The position numbers and the translations under genes are program-made. A DNA stretch of 64,000 bases from Hirudo medicinalis (Eukaryota; Annelida; Clitellata; Hirudinida; Hirudinidae). Location of the stretch: assembly GCA_011800805.1 (NCBI GenBank), contig MPNW01000077.1, positions 6,911 through 70,910 of the forward strand. Reading direction: 5' to 3'. Below are positions 54,582-64,000 of the stretch, piece by piece; position 1 is the stretch's first letter, and the number at the start of each line of letters is the position of its first letter. The notes below the pieces were generated by a model. It did no database searches, was not told where the DNA came from, and saw nothing but the letters and a program-made list of their open reading frames with translations.

Positions 54582-57260
54582 TTACACGTTAAAGAGAACT
54601 TCATCTTTACGCTTCTTTTGGACGACAGTTCCTGGCTTGTGTTGGGCATCAGGGTGATTGGCCAACTCTGGGGGGCAAACTGATGTCGAGTTCTCCATGA
54701 GTACCTGCTTGAGATCGTAGTAGATGGCATTGTCTTCCTTGGTGACGAAGGAAATGGCTGTTCCATGTTTTCCCGCACGACCAGTTCTTCCGATACGATG
54801 AGTGTAATCTGCAAAATAATTATAGGAAAGTTTTAATAAAATGTCCAAGATAATTGAATAAATGTATTAATAAATAATTGAACTCTAAACCGACCTTCGA
54901 TATTCTTTGCCATGTCATAGTTGATGACCAGCGTAACGTCTTTGATGTCAATACCACGACCAGCCACGTCAGTGGCCACGAGAATGTCCTTATCACCCGA
55001 TTTGAGACTCGCCAAAGCAAACTCTCTCTGTTCCTGTCCTTTGCCTCCATGAAGAGTTGTAGCTTTCAACTGAAATTGGAAATAAATTGTTAGTTGAATT
55101 GTTCGTAAAAGCGACAAAGAAAGGTTCAATCGCAGATAAGAAAAATAAGTGATACGAAAAATTAATAAAAGAGACACATACCCCCATCTTTTCAAGTGAC
55201 TTTGCCAGTATATCTGCCCCCTTCTTTTGGTTGACGAAGATAATAATCGGAGGATCGATGTTGTCGTGCAATATGCTCATGAGTTTCTTCTTCTTTTCGT
55301 TCTCTGAAAGCATGTAGACGATCTGTTCCACTCTGTCAATAGGTTTGCCAACGGATCCGATGTAAACAGTGGCAGGTCTTCTAAGGTAATTTCTTGCCAG
55401 TCTTTCCAAAGCAGGCGGCATAGTTGCTGTGAACATGACGGTTTGTCTGTATTTATCCTTGGTGCAGAAATTGGCCTTCAATAGTTCTTCATCCTCTGCT
55501 TCATCTGTGTCTGGCTTCTGATTGGAAACAGGAAGATACTTCAATATGCTTTGAACGGCCTCTTCAAAACCCATGTTAATCATCTTGTCAGCCTCATCGA
55601 GAATGACGTATGTGCACCTATGAAGGACAAGGTAGCTGTTATCCAAGACATCGAGAAGACGACCGGGTGTTGCAATGACGATCTCACATCCCTGTCTCAA
55701 CTTGAAACCCTGTTCCTCCCTCGACAAGCCTCCAATAATGCCTACAGTCCTGACCCCAAGAGGTCCCCCAAATTTGTTTGTTTCTTCTTCAATCTGCTGA
55801 GCCAACTCTCGAGTTGGTGCCATAATTATGGCATAAGGACCATTATCAACATCTTCGTATCTCTCAATCTTTGGCAAAGTTTGAATCCATGATAGGAGAG
55901 GTATAAGGAAAGCTGCTGTTTTACCGCTGCCAGTCTCGGCCACGCCGATGATGTCCCGATTCTGAAGACCAATGGGAATGGCCTGTCTCTGAATTGGAGT
56001 TGGCTCAGTATATCCTACCTTCTTAATAATCCCTGTCAGTTCTTCAGATATTCCTGCTTCTTCCCAATATCTCAGCGCATTTGGAACTTTACCTCCTTTG
56101 GTTTGGATGTTGTAGTCTTCTTTAAAGATTCTCCAGTCTCTCTCCGTCATTTCGTGAAGACTCTTCTCAGTCCAATGCCTGTCATCCCACTTTTGCTTGG
56201 CTTCCTTGACTGCCACTCCCTGCAATCTAATGTCTTCCTGTTCCTTCTGAACAACTGTAGTTCTTTCATCCATCATATTGGAGTAGAATTTCGACTGTTC
56301 CTTCTTTTGCTGCTTGATGTCGATGCCAGCAAAGTGACCTCTTCCATAAAATTGCACGACGTGTTTATTCCTGTATAGAGGATTGTATTCCAAACTCGTA
56401 TCTTCGGAGGCCTTCCAATCGAATAAGAATTTTCTATCACTTCTACTCCTGGGTGCCTTTTTCTGTTCTGCTTTGCCAAGATATCTTTCCCTGATAGCTT
56501 CAAGTTCCCTGTCCCTTTCTTTCATCTCCACAAGCTTCTCTTTATCATCCTCTCCTTTAAGCGAGTCTCTCTCTCTTTCCAATCTCTCCCTTCTATCTCT
56601 TTCGTAGCTGTCCATCTTTGACGATTCCTTGGACATCTTCAAATAATCCATGTGTTTCTTTCTTTCTTCTTCCATTCGCTTCCTCTGTTGCTCCGCTTCT
56701 TCCTGTCTTACCCTAAGAGCTTCTGCTGCTCTCTCTTCCTTCGTTCGAAACTTTGGCTTACTTTCAGCCTCTTCACTAGCTTTCTTCTGAGCCAAAATCT
56801 CTTCAAGAGATTGAGGGACCCTTTTCTTAGGAACAACTTTTTCGGGTTGTGGGTCTTCTTCCATCTTAACATTTTGTGCGGTCTCGGGGGACTTCCTTCT
56901 TGGTGAATTTTCAGCGCTATCTCTCCTGTTTCGCCGTGCTATCTTTGAATCCCTGGATTTCTTATCATCGGGTGAGCTCGAACGTTTTCTTGTTGTTCTG
57001 TCTCGGCTGTCCTCTCTTCTGCCCCTTCTCTCCCCATCGTGATGTCTTCTGTAATCTGGAGTCCTCGATCTGTGCCTTTTAGGCGATCTTTCCCTGCTTA
57101 ATTCTCTACCTCTTTTCGAACTTCTGTGAATGTCTGTCTTGCGGTCGGATTTGTGCTGAGGAGATCTTGACTTTCGTCTCTTGTCATCGGAGAATGATTT
57201 CGAAGGGCTCTTCGGAGACATCGAAGTTTCTCGTTTGTTATCGCCAGAATAATGAGGCAT
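54582..57260 (-). CDS. DDX23: DEAD-box helicase DDX23 / PRP28 (U5 snRNP)
   Basis: Exons 55182-57260, 54895-55069 and 54582-54808 encode 826 aa (vertebrate protein about 820). PRP28/DDX23 is a U5 snRNP-associated ATPase that swaps U1 for U6 at the 5' splice site during spliceosome activation. Seen: an Arg/Ser-rich N-terminus (about residues 1-150) with many RS/RD/RE dipeptides, a charged coiled region, [31 protein letters not shown], the Q motif [11 protein letters not shown], motif I ETGSGKT (about 440), [21 protein letters not shown] (about 553), the insert [18 protein letters not shown] (about 610), [32 protein letters not shown] and the C-terminal [17 protein letters not shown]. All are hallmark DDX23 sequences. 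The start ATG at 57260 opens the RS domain directly. Confidence 0.97.
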
Positions 57261-57583
57261 TATTTTTATATAAAGTATACTAGAGTTCGATTAAAATTGT
57301 ATGATGTAAACTGTAGTATAAATAGTGTCGGTTGCTTATGTTCTAAATGTTGTTTTTGTCGAAGCCCGAACGAAAAATGAAGCAAAAGATTTAAAATAGT
57401 TTTGTTAAATAAAATTTTATTAATACGAAATTTAAAATTGTATTGGTCGCAAACATTATTAAAAAATCCGTTAATTCTCAGAATTTATCAATAAGATAAT
57501 AAAATAACAAGTAAAGTACATTTTTAGATTCAGAACAAATATTCCATTAACTTTGACACGTGTTTATCATGCTGCTATCAAGC
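57261..57583. promoter_or_regulatory. 5' flank of DDX23
   Basis: This 323-bp interval lies between the DDX23 start and the stop of a tentative gene on the same strand. It must contain the DDX23 promoter and 5' UTR. It is AT-rich with no motif I can single out. Confidence 0.4.
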
Positions 57584-59538
57584 TTATTTCGCCAGTTCTA
57601 AAATTGGCAAAAATATTTTCAAAGCTCCAGCAACGACGTCGTATTGCTTTTGATCGATACCTGAAATCATTTATTCATCGCAAGCCGAGAAAACTGGAAA
57701 CTATTTTTGTCTGAATTTATTCGGCATTTTTTTTTTATCTATAATTGTAAAAATATTTATAAAAATATAAAACCAAATTTATTAATTAACAAATATTTAC
57801 GAGAAATTAGTTTACAAACTATGAAACTAATTTTATTCTGAAGAAAAAATTATAGTTCTGGTTTAAATATAAATGAACGAAGTAAATATGCTTAACAACA
57901 TTAATAACTCAATACAAAAGTAATAATAAAATAGAGACCGCTGAAATAGTTATTTTGATGAGTCAAGGCAAATGTGCCTGCGTGCGTGCTTGCGTGCATG
58001 TGTATTAACCTCCGATGAACCGCAAGATTATTTTTAAAATAATTTCAAAGCGATTGTTTTGCGATACCGAGTCAGCTCGACGGAGTAGCCAGGACCATCC
58101 CTATTTCTACCCTTATTTCCAAGAAATTAATTTACCACTAATATCCTCCGCTGGATGATCTAGCAAAACTTGAAATCGTTCTAGGCTCATGAACTTTAGC
58201 TAATAACCAAAATAAAAGGCTATTATTTTTATTATTTTAAATGTTTTATTGCCGAAAAAGCAAAATATTTCAAACAATATCCGGGTGACTGTTTTGGTGG
58301 TTGTTAAATTGCTTTGTGGTCGATATTCGACAATTAATTAATCTGAGGCAAGCCTGGAGAAGCTCTTCGCAATTTTCGTTTGAATTTGTTTTTTTTTCCG
58401 CCAGACTGTGATGAATAATTTTTCACGCGGAATTATATTAATATAATTTATATGATATAAAACAAATCTATTAATTAAAAATAGTTGCATATTATTTTTA
58501 AAGTATAGAGCTCATTTTTAAACGATAGGGATTTGAGAGGGAGAAGTCAAAATAAAAATGAGAGCAACTATGAAAAATGACGTTTTGTTTGAGGTTATTT
58601 GTGAAATTTTTAAGTTTCGCTTCTTCGCCAATTTGGATTTTCCCGGATTTATATAATTCATTGTTTTCATTGTTTCCTTGGCTTCTATTGATTATCCCTG
58701 CGGTTATCCTTGGATACCAGCTACGTTAAATACTTTTTGCTTACATGAAATGCAGTGGAACGAGCTATAACGAAGATTAATGAAGGCATCGTTTTGTAGC
58801 GAGCGCCTCTCTTATCGCTGGGATTGAAATAATAGGCTGGATGAATGGGATTGATCAAATATGTTTTCACATATTATAGCACAAGCACAGATTCAAAATC
58901 AGTACAAAAGACTTCAGAAAGATTAGATAAGATTAGACCTAATAAATTATCTCTGAACCTTTCAGTTCTCTCAATGAGGTGTCGGTGGTTCCACAGAGCT
59001 GAGCAGTAATCTAGGAGTTGCCAAACATAAATCTAAAATGTTTTAGCAAGGTCAATGTATTTATTATAATTTTTATCATTGAAATTGTTATTAGAGGCAA
59101 AATTAAGACTAGAAATCGATAACATCAATTCATTTATAAACCTTAACTTCACAAGTAAAAGAGTTGAGCGCATAACCTTGTTCAACTTAATTCCTCACGA
59201 TTGGCATCTATCCAGATTGAACGAACCAAAAGGCCCATAAGTTTCAACTGCTGTCATAACAATGGCTCACTAATAATCATCGAATGCCCATCTACTCTTA
59301 TCTAGGTAGGCGCTTTTCTACCGGAAAAAGCTGGAATATGTAATTGAAGAATTATTTAGATGTAAATTATTTCCAATAATTTCCTCATTTATGTTTAATT
59401 CCTAGCGGAAAATTCCAAGCATCCTAGTGAATCATTCTTACCGTCTCCGCTACACTTTCTCTGGACATCTTCTGTTGCATCTCCAATTTTGAAGTGAGAA
59501 ATATTTGAGAATGTGAACTTGAATTTATTCACTGCCAT
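57584..59538 (-). CDS. Tentative four-exon small protein of unknown function (85 aa)
   Basis: Exons 59442-59538, 58745-58764, 58136-58199 and 57584-57660 join in phase (1, 0, 1) with GT-AG sites to give 85 aa. The first exon starts ATGGCAGTG and has a good donor (GTAAGA). The last exon follows a clear TGATTTCAG acceptor. The protein starts with a Phe/Lys-rich segment (KFKFTF), is acidic in the middle and ends in a hydrophobic helix-like stretch (ALKIFLPILELAK). No family is recognised. The 20-nt second exon is the weakest element. Without it the phases still allow exon 1 to join the last exon directly. Confidence 0.4.
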
Positions 59539-59828
59539 TTTAGAATATAATCAAGCTGATAAAACATGTTAGATGATAAAATGCTGATAGCAGGAAGTAA
59601 ACGGCTTGATGTAAAGAGGTTGAAGGTGTCCGACAAAATTATTGCTATAGTCATATGCTATTAATTTGTTATTATTATTGAACAGCAATAATATTTATGA
59701 AAATTGTTATATCTTATGCTTATAAATCCGTGATGGTTATGTCAGATGTTGTGATGATTTGATTTGGAATGCCCCATGGAGACTTTATAAAATGTATCAA
59801 ACACAAAAACGAAAGGTGTGAAGCTTAG

Positions 59829-59945
59829 AGAGTTGCGTTCCTGAATGCGGTGGTAATGGCAATAGACGTAATGTGTCGTATTCGCAACCCAGCCTGAATC
59901 GCCATGGAGCGCTATATAAACGGTCGGACGATTGTGCCCTCACAT
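59829..59945 (-). repeat. SINE-like copy
   Basis: Read on the minus strand it matches the repeat at 12085-12215 over GGCTGGGTT-CGAA-ACGACACATTACG and TTGCCATTACC. It ends with GCGCTATATAAA on the plus strand, a tail motif also seen near 63727. Confidence 0.6.
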
Positions 59946-60312
59946 CAAGCCTGAGAAGAACAATAAGGGACAAAATAAATCCACTGGAGTTGAGTTCCAT
60001 GCTTAGCAATACTGCTAGTGTGGAGCTAATATACCAGTGGATTTATAAAAACCGCCGAAATCTGATCTGACCATCTATCACATTATGAACGTTGTTGTTG
60101 TCTTTGTTTGTTGCTTTTACCTTCTGTTGTCTTCGTTGTTGTCCTATTCATCACGTTATGCTGAGGACATTAATAAAATACTACTACTACCGTGCCCTCA
60201 CATCAGACTCAAAACAAATCTATCTGAGATGAGTTCCATGCTTAGCAATACAGCGAGTGTAGACCTCATTTTCAGATGGATTTGCAAAAGGCGGCATAAT
60301 TTGATCATTTAA
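59930..60312 (+). repeat. Two diverged tandem copies of a retroelement 3' region
   Basis: 59930-60070 and 60190-60312 are related: both have GTGCCCTCACATCA, then GAGTTCCATGCTTAGCAATA, then TGGATTT. Their plus-strand translations both read SSMLSNTASV-LI-WI and stop shortly after. Between them lies a block ending GAGGACATTAATAAAATA that is shared with 13647-13702. Protein-level conservation between the copies suggests derivation from the end of a retroelement ORF. Confidence 0.5.
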
Positions 60313-60845
60313 TTACCTTTCCCTAATATTATTATTACTATCATTATTTTTATAATTCAATCTTTACACCTACTATTACTCTCATATACCTCTCTTTTCA
60401 TTTCAATATTTAACACTAACCAACAAGTCCAAATCATCTTAGTTATGTAACGACTTTAATCAAATAAATATAAAATAAGTGCTCTCCAGGACCTATTCGG
60501 ATACAAAACGCACTCAAAATGTCGGCTAAATACAGTACAACACAAAAAAGACAAGATAGCAAGGCAATTGGCCCTTTTAAGACTTTCTCACTTTTATGAT
60601 CCGAATAACATGAAAGCGATAATTAACTTCCATTCGCAAGATCGCAGGTCTTTAAAAAAAGGTCATCAGGTGTCGTCCGTGGTTGAATAGGAAGATAGGT
60701 GGTAGCTAGGAAGATGCACCCTGGCTTAGTTACCACCCCCACTGACAAATTTCTCCATGGATCGCTGGAGCCTACCGTCCTAATCATCTAGTTATGAAAT
60801 GGACGTTAATTAACCACACGCTGGATCCATTTAAATGATTTTCCT

Positions 60846-61187
<342 letters not shown>

Positions 61188-63505
61188 TTCGCTCAATAGT
61201 TGCTCACCTGTATTGGGTTCTACAGGCGTATTATTGGATTATTTACAGCAACGTCGGTGCACTTATGAGAATGGTTTCATCTCTTCTTTATCCAAACAAT
61301 AGATCGACATTAAAGGGTGCTCTTCATTTTCCCATAATCGTTGAACGAAGATTATTTAGAAAATGGTTTCAGATATCCTAAAGTCATTATTAAGTATTGC
61401 TATTTTTGATATTGTTTTGTATTTTTTTTTTAATTATTCTTTTTTGTACTGTGGATCCAGTGATATTCCGGCTGGTACCTCGGTAGGTAAAAGATGAATA
61501 CTGGGCTAGAGGCACATCAAAACAGTGAAGGACCAAAATGGCGGAGCAAAAAAATTACAATTTTGAGGTTTAACTTTAATTACGACAAGCGTGAGAAAAA
61601 AACAAACACTACGAGTTCAGAATTTTAATTTATCAATTTTGGTCTCCTTTTTCTGCCAGGTTCTAAAATCATCCCAGGTTTCAAGCAAATTTCGACAAGG
61701 AGCTGAAGCGTTGTCCAACTAATCTTCAATTACGTAGTCATCATCACCGTCACCAACACCATCGCCCCCATCACATCGACGTCATCGACGTCATAGTCGT
61801 CATGGTCATTCATTTGTAATGCTTGGAGCAATCAAAAATGTTCGCATGCTGATTTCATTTTTCTGTTTGATTCGTTTTTATCCTAACAAAATGAAAGCAC
61901 ACAAATGATCACCAACACGAGTTTGTAGCGCCGATATAAACTGTAAGTAAGCGAAAAGAGTGATGCAGAGAACGACGAGAAATAATTGTAATCATTTAAT
62001 TAAAAGGTGTTTGCTAAGGACGGTGGAAGACATACGAAAAGTTGCTCTTAAATTACATAAGTCAACGTGATGTTGTGTTATTAGTATTCGTACATAATAT
62101 TACTGCTTACTATAATATAGTAATACATTTTATTATTATTAAAACATTACTTAAAATTATTAAAATTTCTCCAGAAAGAAGCAAGTGTTGCAACAATCAG
62201 AGGACGACATCATCATCATCATCCCGTGCCTTCGTGTGCACGTCAGCAGTTTTACTGCAACCAATTGCATGTGCACGTTTTTGAAAGTGAATGCCGATTG
62301 GTTCGTTTGCATTGTCACGTGATAAATGCAGTGACGAATAATAACGTACAGACAATCCATAAAATATCCATCCGCAGTATAAGGTGAACTGCGTGGTTTA
62401 TAACACTTGTATGTTCTTTATGGATTGTCTGTATTTTATTACAATCGAATAAAAAACATTACTCTTAATAATCAAAACTAATAAAGAAACAACAGGTAAT
62501 AAAAACTCTTCCATCTTGGCACACGACGTCCTTCTTCAAAAAGCCTTTCGGAAAATACAAATCAATCAATTAACTGAATTATTATAAATTAATCTTTTGA
62601 TTTGTTAAATGTTGCACTCGTTAAATATCAGCAATCAGAAATTTTAGCGAGTCATAAGCGAAGAAATTTACTTTGGATTTCGTAGGTTCTCTGTACGGAC
62701 GTCTTCTTTAAAAGGTTATCCAGAGTGACAGAGTTGCAACGACCTTGAAGACGATGATTCGTCCTAAGTTTGATTTATGTGGATTGTTATGTTAATTATT
62801 GAAAATAATATTAATAATAACTAATACATATAAATTATTTCTACATTTATTGAAAAGTGTTTGCCCTCCATTTTGTATTTGGTGAGTGATTGTTCGTTTA
62901 GTTGAATTTCATTTGTCATTTCGGTTGTTTTCAAAGAAAAAGAAAAACGTTTTAAAATCCTGTTGAAGTCAGCTGCAACTGTTTTAATGTTTGTTTCAAT
63001 GAGCCTCAAAAGATCTTTTACTCTCCATCATTGCACTAAATTGAATGCAATAAAGCATTTCAAGCTTTTATGTTGTCGAAATCGGAAGTGAAACCCTATT
63101 ATCTCCTGATTTCCTTGTCATGCCATACTAGTTTACAGCTAGTTGGGGTGTACCCTCGGCTCTTGGTTAACGACCCCCTCAGCAGATAAATTTCTGTACA
63201 AATGCCTTACGTTTATAAAACGTCTAAGAGATCTGCAGATAATTTGATGGCCACGTTTTTCAAAATGAATGATTTAATTCTCTCACCTTTGCCATTCACA
63301 TTATAAGCTGCATTTGTTTTTCTGTTGTCGTCAACGCCTACAATGAATATGGCGTAATCTGAATTAATAAGTTATCCATCTATTTCGAGAATTTAAATTC
63401 TAAAATGTCTCAAGCTATTCTTTTTTGACAAATTAATGTGATCAAGAGTCACAAAAAAAACCACGCTAACTTCATAAATTCTTAGTTATGGTATCATGAA
63501 TCGCA

Positions 63506-63977
63506 CTAACAGGTTAGGTTGTATCCATGGCTTCCATTGTGACAGTACTCCTGACGAAACAAGCAACGGTCATGAAACAGTGTTCCGTCTTTACACAGGT
63601 AACTGAAAAAAAAATCTCAATTTTTTAAGGCATGAAAATTATTTGGCTTGCAAGTTACCCCGGATTGTTGCCTTCCTTCACGCAGCGGTCGTAAGGTATC
63701 ATGTTATGCTACTCAATGATAATAGGCGCTATATAAATGGTTATCAACAACTTTTCTGGAATTATTCTTACTCTTATCGATATACACTCGACATAAACAT
63801 GGTTTTCCCGAATATTAATCACTTCGTATTAGCTTCCAAGATTCCATTCCTCAGAACAACTTTATTTGAAATGTTTTCGTGAGTGCAATGCCATTCTCCG
63901 GATGGACAGTTTTTGAGATCCGAAGCTGTCGCGATCAATGACCCAGTCCAAAGTATCAACAGCATAAAGTGAACCAT
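63506..63977 (-). CDS. Small secreted cysteine-rich peptide (83 aa)
   Basis: Two exons, 63823-63977 and 63506-63602, join in phase 2 (donor GTGATT, acceptor TTTTTTTTCAG) to give 83 aa. Residues 1-19 form a signal peptide (MVHFMLLILWTGSLIATAS). The mature part has six cysteines at 24, 31, 55, 65, 72 and 83, enough for three disulfides, with the last residue being cysteine. It has three N-glycosylation sequons (NIS, NGS and NLT). The pattern CPSGEWHC...C...C...C...C recalls small LDLa-like or chitin-binding-like folds but matches none exactly, so no function is proposed. It sits at the window edge, but the model is complete. Confidence 0.62.
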
Positions 63978-64000
63978 TTTGAGCAGGTTAATCCTTGGTC

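Noticed and set aside
54833..55195. Open frames between the DDX23 exons
   Set aside because: They run through introns. The spliced model restores the conserved helicase sequence exactly.

Overview
This window is nuclear DNA from a bilaterian animal. It is AT-rich and full of microsatellites, its genes are split by short GT-AG introns, and it carries animal-only families: neurexin IV/CASPR, a claudin-like four-pass protein, a DEG/ENaC channel, a BarH-type homeobox, an RGK GTPase, a myosin and the cilia protein DPCD. A spiralian such as an annelid or leech fits, but that is an inference. All multi-exon models were built by hand from splice sites, phase continuity and family conservation. Nothing was aligned or searched.

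Layout. 1-2,471: the last two coding exons of an RGK GTPase (+). 4,851-6,271: a three-exon claudin/PMP22-like gene (-), head to head with a tentative 106-aa gene (6,317-7,335, +). 7,546-10,899: a 15-exon gene (-) for a 538-aa protein I do not recognise. 11,372-12,825: a non-autonomous hAT-type transposon with a perfect 8-bp target duplication, a nested SINE piece and an N gap. 14,731-15,000: a small C2H2 finger protein. 17,536-18,538: a 110-aa single-pass membrane protein. 20,246-21,082: a TA-flanked inverted-repeat element. 21,737-22,685: a divergent BarH-like homeobox gene. 23,202-25,634: DDX31 (-), sharing a 262-bp head-to-head interval with DPCD (25,897-27,456, +). 28,166-37,150: a complete 26-exon neurexin IV/CASPR gene (1,353 aa). 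37,662-42,485: a 12-exon DEG/ENaC channel (-) enlarged to 1,106 aa. 43,656-46,783: an SH2 adaptor (-). 47,052-52,740: a 20-exon compact myosin motor (-) that ends in a membrane segment. 54,582-57,260: DDX23/PRP28 (-). 57,584-59,538: a tentative 85-aa gene (-). 59,800-63,400: retroelement tails and a long (CTA)n tract. 63,506-63,977: an 83-aa secreted six-cysteine peptide (-).

The genes are mostly independent of one another. DDX31 (ribosome biogenesis) and DPCD (cilia) probably share a promoter region. CASPR and the claudin-like protein both belong to families of cell junctions. The myosin and SH2 genes lie in tandem 268 bp apart. The features most worth a second look are the single-exon ~497-residue extracellular insertion in the DEG/ENaC channel, the short apparently tail-anchored myosin, and the 15-exon orphan gene. 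Three single-N gaps, two of them flanked by exact duplications, look like unmerged contig ends.
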